Source: Staphylococcus taiwanensis (GTDB lineage Bacteria; Bacillota; Bacilli; Staphylococcales; Staphylococcaceae). From it: a stretch of DNA of 64,000 nt. The stretch spans positions 1,426,001 through 1,490,000 of the forward strand of contig CP058667.1 of NCBI GenBank assembly GCA_020544305.1, written 5' to 3'. Within the stretch, counting starts at the first letter, position 1, and each line of letters opens with the position of its first letter. Below, in pieces: positions 37,512 through 45,822 of this stretch. The translations under genes were made by a program, and so were the position numbers. Below the pieces are notes generated by a model. The model did no database searches, was not told the origin of the DNA, and saw nothing but the letters and a program-made list of their open reading frames with translations.

Positions 37512-39401
37512 ATGAGTGATCGTTTTATCAAATTCAATGACGAGCAATTAGATGCTAAACAAGTCATGATGCTACAAGACTTAGCACGTTTGCTACTAAA
37601 AAACGAACAAACACAAGTTAAGATACAAAAATTCCCTTATTATGATCCCATCAATAATACTTTGATTACGAGTTGGTTCTGGTCTCATCGTCCATCACAT
37701 GTTGAAAATGCAGGCTTAAAAACAGATGTCTTATTAGCAGCTTATGGTTACCAAATGATGGATGAATCCATTGTCAATGAGGTACTTCATGAGAAAGAAT
37801 TTGAACATCCTAAATTTTATCATCAACTTTTTAGATTACTTGAGGATATGCGCGTATTTAACCATATTCGTAATGAACGTCCAAGTACAGCTAAGCTCAT
37901 TGATTTACGTTTACAAACGCGTTTGGCATATACTGAATCACAAATTAAATTTTATAAAACGAAGACTGTTTATACAGATTTATTGTTTTTATACTTAGAA
38001 CGTGCATTTTTAAGTCAAAATTTCTTTGATATACCGACGATGCATGCGCAATTAGATGATATTTTGAACAATATGTTTCAATATTTGCCAAACTTTTTCC
38101 AAAATGAAACTTCTGAAGATAATATGTATCTAGCTCAACGAATTATGTTCCAAATTGATGATATGTTAAACAAAGATATGTTAAATGAATACTATCATCT
38201 TCCACGTAGAGTATATGAAGCAATTCATGAAATGTCGTTTGAAGATCTAAAACGTACTGATGCGAGTAATGTTGATGGGCAAGATAATACATCAGAAGAC
38301 ACTGACACAGAATCAGCAGAAGCAGAAACTAACGCCCAAGATAGTAAATCAGAAGGCGGCGCCTATCTTGAAATGGAATTACACGAAGGTGAAAACAGTG
38401 AAGTTATAAGCGATAACGACACTGCACGTGAAGGTGATTCTACGGATGATATGACTGATATGATGACGAAAAAAGGGCGTGGTTCGGATAGTACATTAGA
38501 TAATGATGAAGGCGGCTCAATAGGTCAAAATACGTCATTTGCACTTAAAGGTATTAATGAAAATGTCGAAATCGACTGGAAAGTGCCTGACATAGAACCA
38601 GAATATATCCCTGAATATCAAAATATGAAAAAAGACGTCCAATTAGAAACAAAAGATTTAATTCAAATTATCAAGAAAACGATTGATCGAGAGCATGTGG
38701 ATGAGCGTCATAATTTAACAAAAGGACGCTTGCAACGCGATTTAACAAATTGGTTTATTGATGATCAATACAAATTGTTCTATAAAAAACAAGATTTAAG
38801 TAAAACGTTTGATGCCACTTTCACTTTATTAATCGATGCCTCTGCAAGCATGTTTGATAAAATGGAAGAAACCATCAAAGGTGTTGTATTATTCCATGAA
38901 ACATTGAAATCATTAAATGTTAAACATGAAATATTAGCATTCAACGAAGACGCTTTTGATTCTGATGATCATAAACAACCAAATATAATTGATGAAATCG
39001 TTCATTACGATTATTCTACAATGGAAAAAAGTGGCCCACGTATTATGGCATTGCATCCTCAAGATGACAATCGTGACGGTGTAGCTATACGCATCGCAAG
39101 CGAACGTTTGTTAAGAAGAAGTCATAACCAACGCTTTTTAATTGTTTTTTCAGATGGAGAACCCTCAGCATATAATTATGCACAAGATGGTATTTTAGAT
39201 ACTTACGAAGCTGTAGAAATGGCAAGAAAGTATGGTATAGAAGTGTTTAACGTCTTTTTAAGTCAAGATGCTATTACTGAAGATATTGAACAAACCATCC
39301 ATAATATATATGGTCAATACGCACTATTCGTTGAAGGTGTTGAAAACTTACCAAGTCATTTATCTCCTTTATTGAAAAAATTACTTTTAAAATCATTTTA
39401 A
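37512..39401 (+). CDS. VWA-domain partner of the MoxR ATPase
   Basis: A 629-residue protein with a C-terminal von Willebrand A domain: MIDAS motif LLIDASASMFDK (DxSxS) near residue 438, the downstream DGVAIRIASERL threonine-less variant, and VFSDGEPSAYNY. The N-terminal half is helical and a very acidic, low-complexity linker (about 255-345, DNTSEDTDTESAEAE) separates the two. Matches the YojO/NorD/CobT-like partners of MoxR ATPases. Twelve bases after the ATPase gene. Likely cytoplasmic, since no signal peptide or membrane helix is seen. Confidence 0.88.
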   Translation: MSDRFIKFNDEQLDAKQVMMLQDLARLLLKNEQTQVKIQKFPYYDPINNTLITSWFWSHRPSHVENAGLKTDVLLAAYGYQMMDESIVNEVLHEKEFEHPKFYHQLFRLLEDMRVFNHIRNERPSTAKLIDLRLQTRLAYTESQIKFYKTKTVYTDLLFLYLERAFLSQNFFDIPTMHAQLDDILNNMFQYLPNFFQNETSEDNMYLAQRIMFQIDDMLNKDMLNEYYHLPRRVYEAIHEMSFEDLKRTDASNVDGQDNTSEDTDTESAEAETNAQDSKSEGGAYLEMELHEGENSEVISDNDTAREGDSTDDMTDMMTKKGRGSDSTLDNDEGGSIGQNTSFALKGINENVEIDWKVPDIEPEYIPEYQNMKKDVQLETKDLIQIIKKTIDREHVDERHNLTKGRLQRDLTNWFIDDQYKLFYKKQDLSKTFDATFTLLIDASASMFDKMEETIKGVVLFHETLKSLNVKHEILAFNEDAFDSDDHKQPNIIDEIVHYDYSTMEKSGPRIMALHPQDDNRDGVAIRIASERLLRRSHNQRFLIVFSDGEPSAYNYAQDGILDTYEAVEMARKYGIEVFNVFLSQDAITEDIEQTIHNIYGQYALFVEGVENLPSHLSPLLKKLLLKSF

Positions 39402-39442
39402 TTTATAGATATTATTGTATTTTAATTTAAATCAACTTTTTA

Positions 39443-39457
39443 AATTTTCTGAAATTG
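39443..39457 (+). promoter_or_regulatory. CodY-like box before the brnQ pseudogene
   Basis: AATTTTCTGAAATTG matches AATTTTCWGAAAATT at 13 of 15 positions. It is 73 bases before the ATG of a branched-chain amino acid carrier, the class of gene CodY represses. A TGCTAGAAT extended -10 follows at about 39481. Confidence 0.6.
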
Positions 39458-39529
39458 CATAGACTTGTAAATCCTTTTTATGCTAGAATGTTAACTATTG
39501 CAAACATATACATAAAAAGGAGCAATTCT

Positions 39530-40873
39530 ATGAATAAGAATACATGGATAGTTGGATTCACTTTGTTTGCCATGTTTTTTGGGGCAGGTAATCTGATTTT
39601 TCCACCAAATTTAGGTCAAGATAGTGGGCAATACTTTTGGCCAGCAGTAATCGCATTTTGTTTAACAGGAATTGGTTTACCTTTACTAGGTGTCATTGTT
39701 GGCGCACTTGATAAACAAGGTTATGTTGGTTCACTAAATAAAATTTCTCCTAAATTTTAAATTGTCTTTTTAGTTATAATCTACTTGACGATTGGACCAT
39801 TATTTGCGATTCCAAGAACAGCTTCAACTTCATTCGAAATGACAATTACGCCAATTGCGCATACAAATAGTAATGTGGCATTATTTATTTTTACCTTAAT
39901 TTATTTTTTAGTTGTGTTGTATTTATGTATTAATCCTGGCAAAATTGTCGACCGAATCGGATCATTGTTGACGCCATTACTTTTGATTACAATCTTGGCA
40001 ATGATTATAAAAGGCTTTGTAGATTATAGTGGTAATAAAGCGTCACATGGCAATCCTGATGCCTATAGTTCAACTGTTGGAAGCTTTTCAAAAGGTTTTA
40101 CAGATGGCTACTTGACCATGGATGCAATTGCAGCGATTGCTTTCTCAATGATTGTGGTTAACGCTATTAAAGCTACAGGGGTTAAACATGCTAATCAAAT
40201 TTTTAAACAGACCGTGATGGCAGGCCTAATAGCAGCAGTAGCTTTAGTCTTTATATATGTTTCATTAGGTTATATTGGCAATCATATGTATTTATCTAAT
40301 AACACTTTAAAAGAATTAGCAAACAACAACCAAAATGTAGGGGTTTATCTCTTAACAACGATGGCTGCGAGTGGCTTTGGTCTCTTTGGAAAATACTTAT
40401 TAGGAATTATTGTCGCGTTAGCTTGTTTAACTACCGCTTGTGGTCTAATTGTATCTGTGAGTCAATATTTTCATCGTGTATTTCCTAAAATTTCATATAA
40501 AATATATACAATATTCTTTACTGTAATTAGCTTTATTTTAGCAAATTTAGGATTAAACTCAGTCATTGGCATGTCGGTTCCCGTATTAAGTATTATTTAT
40601 CCAGTAGCCATTACAATGGTATTACTTATTTTAATTGCTCGTTTTATTCCGACGAAACCTATTGCTCAACAAATTCCACTCATTGTAGTTAGTATTGTTT
40701 CAATACTCAGTGTTATTAGTACTAATGGGTGGGTAAAAATGCCTTTTATTGATGCTTTACCTTTAAAACAATATTCTTTAGAATGGTTGCCAATCGCTGC
40801 GATAGCAACAATTATTGGTTATATTGTAGCTAAATTTGTTAAACAAAATCATATCGTCTATCAAAAAGAATAA
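39530..40873 (+). pseudogene. brnQ: Branched-chain amino acid:cation symporter (BrnQ/BraB) interrupted by a stop codon
   Basis: LIVCS-family carrier for Leu/Ile/Val with about 12 membrane helices. Seen: [29 protein letters not shown] at the start, then SLNKISPKF followed by TAA at 39758-39760, after which the same frame goes on with [28 protein letters not shown] to the normal C-terminus. Counting through the stop, the length (about 447 codons) is that of an intact carrier. One base change therefore breaks the gene at codon 77; no frameshift is needed. Good ribosome site (AAGGAG) before the ATG. A restart at TTG 39785 would lack the first two helices. A sequencing error is possible. Confidence 0.88.
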
Positions 40874-40900
40874 TATGGATTTATTACAAATATAATAATA

Positions 40901-40937
40901 AAAGCACATCAGGCCAGTGGGAGCGATGTGCTTTTTT
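40901..40937. terminator. Bidirectional terminator between brnQ and telA
   Basis: AAAGCACATC (40901-40910) with GATGTGCTTT (from 40925) followed by TTTT, between convergent genes. Confidence 0.9.
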
Positions 40938-40944
40938 CGTATAA

Positions 40945-42117
40945 TTATTCTTTTTTCATTGACAGAAGATGTTGCTTTAATTCATTTTCTAAACCAACCA
41001 ATTCTTTTTCTGCCTCTTGACGTTTTTGACGTCCATTTTGTTGAATTTGTAACGTTTGTTCTATTGTCTCAATGATGTCATTTTGAGTTGTTTTTAACGT
41101 TTCAATATCAACAATGCCACGTTCGTTTTCTGTGGCTGTTTCAATTGCATTTTGTTTTAACATAGATGCATTTTGAGTTAACAAATCATTTGTTGTATCT
41201 GTTACTGCACGTTGAGCTGTAACTGCATTACGTTGTCTCATTAATGTTAGGGCAATAGCCATTTGATTTTTCCAAAGTGGAATACTAGTTAAAATAGAAC
41301 TTTGAATTTTTTCAGCCAAAGCTTGATTTACATTTTGAATCATACGTATTTGGGGAGCAGTTTGAATTGCAATTTGACGCGATAACTGCAAATCATAAAT
41401 ACGTTTATCTAAACGATCAACAAATTGTTCCATATCAGCTACGGATTGGATATCCATTTGATTGCCAGATTGTTCCGCTTGTTGTTGTAATTTTGGAATA
41501 TCATTGGTTTGCAAACTTTGCTTTCTACGTTTCGCAGCAGCTATATATAAATTCACATCATCAAAATAATTTTTATTTTGCTCATACAATCCATCAAGTA
41601 ATTGTATATCTTTAGATAAGTTACGCTTATGTTTTTCCAATTGAATCGTAATGCGATCTACTTGAGAGCTAACAGACTGCATTCTAGAGAACACTTCATT
41701 AATTGAAGCTTTTGTTCTTTTAAATAAACGTTTTAATCTAGACTGCTTTTCTGGATTTAATTCATCAGGATTTACAGCTTTAAGTTTAGACATCAATTGA
41801 TTTAGTGAGTCACCAACATGACCAACATCTTTGGTTTGAACTTCATCTAACATTCGATGAGAAAACTGTGACATATTTTCTTGTAAATGTGAGCCAAATG
41901 ATAATAAACCTTCATTATCTAAAGGTTTAATTTGTTTACTTATAGTGTCTATTTTCTCTAATTCTTTTTCTGAAAACTGATGTTCAAAATCCTCAACAAC
42001 GGTATTTTGTTGCGTAAGGTTCATATTACTACCATTATGATTTAAATCTTTAAGACTTTGTTGTTCTATATAGTCATCTAATGGATGTGAGTTGTTAAAT
42101 TGTTCTTGTCGAGTCAT
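40945..42117 (-). CDS. TelA family protein (toxic anion resistance)
   Basis: A 390-residue, mostly helical coiled-coil protein of the TelA/KlaA family, historically tied to tellurite resistance and in Gram-positives to resistance to bacteriocins and cell-wall drugs. Seen: Gln/Glu/Lys-rich heptads, NPDELNPEKQSRLKRLFKRTKASINEVFSRM, IPLWKNQMAIALTLMRQRNAV and a Gln-rich C-terminus. No membrane segment. The xpaC gene lies 26 bases upstream, a conserved pairing. Confidence 0.9.
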   Translation of the reverse strand: MTRQEQFNNSHPLDDYIEQQSLKDLNHNGSNMNLTQQNTVVEDFEHQFSEKELEKIDTISKQIKPLDNEGLLSFGSHLQENMSQFSHRMLDEVQTKDVGHVGDSLNQLMSKLKAVNPDELNPEKQSRLKRLFKRTKASINEVFSRMQSVSSQVDRITIQLEKHKRNLSKDIQLLDGLYEQNKNYFDDVNLYIAAAKRRKQSLQTNDIPKLQQQAEQSGNQMDIQSVADMEQFVDRLDKRIYDLQLSRQIAIQTAPQIRMIQNVNQALAEKIQSSILTSIPLWKNQMAIALTLMRQRNAVTAQRAVTDTTNDLLTQNASMLKQNAIETATENERGIVDIETLKTTQNDIIETIEQTLQIQQNGRQKRQEAEKELVGLENELKQHLLSMKKE

Positions 42118-42143
42118 TTAAAAATTCGCTCCATTTCTTTAAA

Positions 42144-42770
42144 TTAAATATCTTTATGACGCTTTTGCTCAAGTCGATTAAGTTCCATTTCCATATCTAA
42201 TCGCTCATAATCATCTTCATTGATTCGCTTTAAATCAGCAATTAAAGTACGTTTCACTTCATCTAAAGTGATTCGCGTTTGCTCTAATTTTTGTTTCTCT
42301 TCATAAGTCTTTTTAGGCATTTTAGCCAAACGAGTATAGGAATCAATTAAGTTTAATGCATTATCAATATGAGAGTAAAAGAAACTTTCAACCTTGAAGA
42401 ATAAAGCCGGTCTTTGTTTAACTGCAAAATGAATTGATTTAGAAATTCTGTATATATCATTAATTTGTCGAAAATCTTTTAAAGATCTTACATTAACAAA
42501 CGACTTTAGCAAATTTCTAATTTTATCTTGTGATTGGTTTAGTTGATTTCTAACAAAACGATAATCTCTACGTGACAATCCAATTTCAGTCAAGTACTTT
42601 TTAGACGTCAATCTCTGAGTAGGGAAGTATGATATAAAAAACATCCCAATACCTACTAAACCATCAATGATGAACGAGAGATCAAAACCAAAGACACTAA
42701 TCGTCCATGAGATAATAGCTATTGGAATACCTACAATAACGCCTAATAGTCGAGAAATATTATATCTCAA
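42144..42770 (-). CDS. xpaC: XpaC family protein (5-bromo-4-chloroindolyl phosphate hydrolysis)
   Basis: A 208-residue membrane protein. Seen: two hydrophobic helices near the N-terminus (about 8-28 and 32-50), then a long charged helical cytoplasmic part (LLKSFVNVRSLKDFRQINDIY, SHIDNALNLIDSYTRLAKMP). The family name comes from a Bacillus gene whose product gave colour on X-phosphate; the true role is unclear. The start appears to be TTG at 42770 behind AAAGGAAG; a nearby ATG is followed at once by a stop. Pairs with telA. Confidence 0.85.
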   Translation of the reverse strand: MRYNISRLLGVIVGIPIAIISWTISVFGFDLSFIIDGLVGIGMFFISYFPTQRLTSKKYLTEIGLSRRDYRFVRNQLNQSQDKIRNLLKSFVNVRSLKDFRQINDIYRISKSIHFAVKQRPALFFKVESFFYSHIDNALNLIDSYTRLAKMPKKTYEEKQKLEQTRITLDEVKRTLIADLKRINEDDYERLDMEMELNRLEQKRHKDI

Positions 42771-42791
42771 ATTACATCTTCCTTTATATAA

Positions 42792-43061
42792 TTAAATCGA
42801 TTTGAATTCTGTATATTGATTACTAGTTTCTAAATCTTCAATTTTATAATCATTTACTGAAGAAGCAGGTGATGCACCATTAATGACTGCATTGATAAAT
42901 TGCTCTAAATCCTTGTTCTCACCTTGAGCATATATCTCCACATAATCTTCAACATTTTGTACTGTTCCTACAATATGATATTGATTTGCTAATCTTTGTG
43001 TATAATAACGGAAACCTACACCCTGAACCGTACCAAAAACTTGTAAATGTTTAAGTTGCAT
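42792..43061 (-). CDS. acyP: Acylphosphatase
   Basis: Hydrolyses acyl phosphates such as acetyl phosphate and carbamoyl phosphate. Seen: 89 residues, [22 protein letters not shown] with the catalytic Arg, and [16 protein letters not shown] with the catalytic Asn. The GAGGTGATA ribosome site precedes the ATG. It lies 21 bases before xpaC and could share its transcript. Confidence 0.95.
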   Translation of the reverse strand: MQLKHLQVFGTVQGVGFRYYTQRLANQYHIVGTVQNVEDYVEIYAQGENKDLEQFINAVINGASPASSVNDYKIEDLETSNQYTEFKSI

Positions 43062-43225
43062 AGTATCACCTCTTATTTATATTATACGAAGTTTTATACT
43101 AAAAAACTAATATTTACTATTGAAAAGGTTGTCTTATCGGTCAAAAGTATGAGCCATTAAACTTGAATTCAAATGTAAAAAAGTTAAAATAATATTTATA
43201 GGCTAAATTGAGAGGGGAAATATGT

Positions 43226-43534
43226 ATGTGGACAGTTGCAAAGATTCGAGCTGACTACGAGGGATGGTGGTTATTTAGCGACTGGACAGATAAGATTATA
43301 GAACAACATCAGTTTGACAACTATGATGAAATGCTTGATAACTATAGAAATTTAATTAATAAAAGTAAACGTTTTTATGATAATTATGTTGTAGGAAAGT
43401 ACAATATTCACGCTTTTTATAATAATTGTGATTTAAATTTTTGTGAAGATTGCGATGAAGATTTACAAATATTTTATAGTTTTATTGTATTAAATAATAA
43501 AGAAGTTTATTATAATCTACCAATAATTAATTAA
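43226..43534 (+). CDS. DUF1033 family protein
   Basis: A 102-residue acidic, aromatic-rich cytoplasmic protein. Seen: MWTVAKIRADYEGWWLFSDWTD, a signature of DUF1033, and FCEDCDEDLQIFYSFI near the C-terminus with a CxxC. Function unknown. The frame is open from a TTG at 43208, but GAGAGGGGAA and the MWTV start favour the ATG at 43226. It is divergent from acyP and lies before cspA. Confidence 0.82.
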   Translation: MWTVAKIRADYEGWWLFSDWTDKIIEQHQFDNYDEMLDNYRNLINKSKRFYDNYVVGKYNIHAFYNNCDLNFCEDCDEDLQIFYSFIVLNNKEVYYNLPIIN

Positions 43535-43686
43535 AAGGTAATTTTCTATAATTGTATTGCAATTTAGTAAGAATTAACATATAATTGGGTTTAAGCAATA
43601 GTTTTATTCCATATTGCAAAGAATATCTGTAAGAGTTATTTATAGCACACTGTTATTGATACATAATTGTCACATGTATTTTTTGT

Positions 43687-43707
43687 AATATGCGAATAAC
43701 GCATATT
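43687..43707 (+). promoter_or_regulatory. Palindromic hairpin in the cspA leader
   Basis: AATATGCG-AATAA-CGCATATT, a perfect eight-base-pair stem, about 18 bases before the GGAGG of cspA. It could be a protein site or an RNA element in the leader. Confidence 0.55.
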
Positions 43708-43739
43708 GAATGAATTTTAGTCTTGGAGGTTTCAGAATT

Positions 43740-43940
43740 ATGAAACAAGGTACAGTTAAATGGTTTAACGCTGAAAAAGGTTTTGGTTTTATCGAAGTTG
43801 AAGGTGAAAACGACGTATTCGTACACTTCTCAGCAATTAACCAAGATGGTTACAAATCATTAGAAGAAGGTCAATCAGTTGAATTTGAAGTAGTTGAAGG
43901 CGACCGCGGTCCTCAAGCTGCAAACGTTGTAAAACTATAA
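43740..43940 (+). CDS. cspA: Major cold shock protein CspA
   Basis: A 66-residue OB-fold RNA chaperone. Seen: [22 protein letters not shown] (RNP1 KGFGFI) and DVFVHFSAI (RNP2), nearly identical to S. aureus CspA, also called MsaB, which affects biofilm, capsule and antimicrobial tolerance. A TTG at 43710 is in frame, but TTGGAGG at 43723-43729 and homology fix the ATG at 43740. A strong terminator follows. Confidence 0.97.
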   Translation: MKQGTVKWFNAEKGFGFIEVEGENDVFVHFSAINQDGYKSLEEGQSVEFEVVEGDRGPQAANVVKL

Positions 43941-43969
43941 TAAATAGATTGTTAAATATTGACTTTAGT

Positions 43970-44001
43970 AACACCTTACCAAGATGTAGGGTGTTTTTTT
44001 T
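43970..44001 (+). terminator. Intrinsic terminator of cspA
   Basis: AACACCTTAC (43970-43979) with GTAGGGTGTT (43986-43995), one bulge, followed by eight T. Confidence 0.9.
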
Positions 44002-44094
44002 GATTCTAAAAGATAGGATTACTTTTGGCTCTACGTCAAATCGGACTGATGAGTCCTAATATTGAGATTAAGCAACCTTTCGTTGTTTAATCTC

Positions 44095-44402
44095 TTATTT
44101 TGTGTTTGAGGCAAATAGTTGCGAAGTTATAATAATTCGATTACGTAAATTATCATAATTTCTATAATTAAGCGGGCATTTCTATAATTTTAAGTAAAAT
44201 AATCGTTGATGTTTTCTTACCATTTTTTACTATAGAGAAATTTTCATTTTTAGTTAAACAATTTTCACAATGTGTAGGTTGATAAGTGAGCTCGGCAAAG
44301 TAAAACATGCTCATTCGTCCTTTATGTTTTTTCTCAGTCACTTCGTCTGAAAATATAGATTTTATCTTTAACTTTTAATGTATTTAATATAGAATTACAC
44401 AT
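44095..44402 (-). pseudogene. Remnant of ISL3-family transposase
   Basis: Minus strand. An ATG at 44402 begins MCNSILNTLKVKDK; a one-base shift then gives FSDEVTEKKHKGRMSMFYF, AELTYQPTHCENCLTKNEN and FSIVKNGKKTSTIILLKIIEMPA, the N-terminal zinc-finger start of ISL3 transposases (first CxxC kept, second lost). A stop follows, and after an internal deletion another frame reads NYRNYDNLRNRIIITSQL, the usual C-terminal tail. The central DDE catalytic domain is gone, so it cannot move by itself. Confidence 0.85.
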
Positions 44403-44485
44403 AGGCGCATTACCTTTCTTTTTTATTGTGTTTGGTAGCTAATAATTATAGAGGTAATTGCGCTATTTTTGTATTCAAAACATAA

Positions 44486-44521
44486 AAATTGGACTGATGA
44501 ATTTTGTCCTCAGTCCAATTT
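44486..44521 (-). terminator. Terminator of the lysine operon
   Basis: AAATTGGACTGA (44486-44497) pairs with TCAGTCCAATTT (44510-44521), a perfect 12-base-pair stem, then T-rich sequence on the minus strand. It lies 35 bases after the lysA stop. Its outer arm is the right terminal repeat of the ISL3 relic. Confidence 0.85.
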
Positions 44522-44555
44522 ATTATAGAGCTATTATTTTTAAAATTGGTAATTG

Positions 44556-45821
44556 TTATTTAGTATCGTTAATAATCAATTGACGTAATGATTGGCGTTT
44601 AATAACTTCACGTGCTTTACCATCTTTTAAGAAAAACACAGGTGGTTTCTGCATTTGATTATAATTTGATGCCATAGAATAGTGGTAAGCACCTGTAGAT
44701 AAAATTGCTAAATAATCGCCACGTTTAACAGAAGAAGGTAATTTCGCATTGCGAATAATAATATCGCCTGATTCACATAATTTACCAGCAATCGTTACCG
44801 TATCATTAGCTTCTTCATGACGATTCACTAATAAAGCTTGATATTTGGCATCGTATAAAGCTGTTCTAATATGATCACTCATACCGCCATCAATAGATAC
44901 ATATTTATTCACATTAGGAATTTCTTTAATAGTGCCAACTTCATATAATGTTATACCAGCTTCACCAACGATTGAACGACCAGGTTCAATACCTATTTCT
45001 GGCACTTCATAATTTAAACGTTCAGTTTCCACTTTAATTGCGTTAGTTATTTCTGCGATGCCTTCCTCAATAGGGAAACTTACATCTCCCTCTACATATT
45101 TGATACCGAAACCTCCACCTAAGTTAAGTAATTCGATTTGAATATCATTTTCATGTAGCCATTTTAATACAATCTTAGCCGTCTCAATCATTGCTTCAGT
45201 GCCTTCAATTTGAGAACCAATATGGAAATGAACACCTTTTAAATGCAATCGTTTAGAATCACGTACTTTATTAACCGCTTCAATCGCTAAACCATAACGG
45301 ATAGACAAACCAAATTTACTATCTTCTTGTCCTGTTTGAATAAACTCATGTGTATGCGCTTCAACGCCTGGGTTAACACGTATGACTACATTCACCGTAT
45401 CACTTGCGTATTTATCGATTAATTCAATTTCTTCAAGTGAATCGATGACGAAATACCCAACGCCATTTTCTAAAGCATATTGAATTTCATGTTTTGTTTT
45501 ATTATTACCATGGAAGTGAATTTTACTAGGATCAAATTTTGCCTCTAATGCTGTATATAATTCTCCCTCAGACACAACGTCTAATTGTAAGTCTTCTTCT
45601 TGTACTAATTTAACCATTTGTATACAAGTAAATGCTTTAGAAGCATAAGAAATATTATATTTTAAACCGCTTTTTTGAAAAGCTTTATGGTATCTGCGCA
45701 TTTGATTGCGGATTTCATCTTCATCATAAACAATTGTAGGGGTACCAAAGCTTTGTGCAAGTGTCTTTAAACTCGTACCTGCCATTGTTAATTCACCATA
45801 ATCATTATATTTTACTGCCAT
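44556..45821 (-). CDS. lysA: Diaminopimelate decarboxylase
   Basis: PLP enzyme that decarboxylates meso-DAP to L-lysine, needed for protein and for staphylococcal Lys-type peptidoglycan. Seen: 421 residues, SYASKAFTCIQM with the PLP Lys, HFHGNNKTKHEIQYAL, GVHFHIGSQI, LNLGGGFGIKY, IEPGRSIVGEAG, GKLCESGDIII with the catalytic Cys, and AYHYSMASNYNQM. Fold type III. Last gene of the lysine operon; one base separates it from the alr-like gene, whose end carries the AAGGAG ribosome site. Confidence 0.97.
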   Translation of the reverse strand: MAVKYNDYGELTMAGTSLKTLAQSFGTPTIVYDEDEIRNQMRRYHKAFQKSGLKYNISYASKAFTCIQMVKLVQEEDLQLDVVSEGELYTALEAKFDPSKIHFHGNNKTKHEIQYALENGVGYFVIDSLEEIELIDKYASDTVNVVIRVNPGVEAHTHEFIQTGQEDSKFGLSIRYGLAIEAVNKVRDSKRLHLKGVHFHIGSQIEGTEAMIETAKIVLKWLHENDIQIELLNLGGGFGIKYVEGDVSFPIEEGIAEITNAIKVETERLNYEVPEIGIEPGRSIVGEAGITLYEVGTIKEIPNVNKYVSIDGGMSDHIRTALYDAKYQALLVNRHEEANDTVTIAGKLCESGDIIIRNAKLPSSVKRGDYLAILSTGAYHYSMASNYNQMQKPPVFFLKDGKAREVIKRQSLRQLIINDTK

Positions 45822-45822
45822 T

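Larger units (their letters stand above)
44027..44532 (-). mobile_element. Degenerate, internally deleted ISL3-family insertion sequence
   Basis: About 505 bases between cspA and lysA. The left end GGCTCTACGTCAAATCGGAC... (44027-44049) and the right end read in reverse AGCTCTATAATAAATTGGAC... (44532-44510) match at 17 of 23 positions, and GGCTCT...GGACTGA is the staphylococcal ISL3/IS1181-type end as I recall it. Between them lie the first and last parts of an ISL3 transposase on the minus strand. An intact element would be about 1.3-1.5 kb. I cannot confirm an 8-base target duplication (TTACTTTT against ATTATTTT). Confidence 0.8.

Noticed and set aside
39785..40873. Independent 362-residue transporter starting at TTG
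   Set aside because: It is in the same frame as the upstream piece, and the two together make one normal BrnQ; the TTG lacks a ribosome site, and the first helices would be missing.
44486..44521. Attenuator or small RNA upstream of lysA
   Set aside because: The hairpin lies after the lysA stop on its own strand and is best explained as a terminator derived from the ISL3 end.
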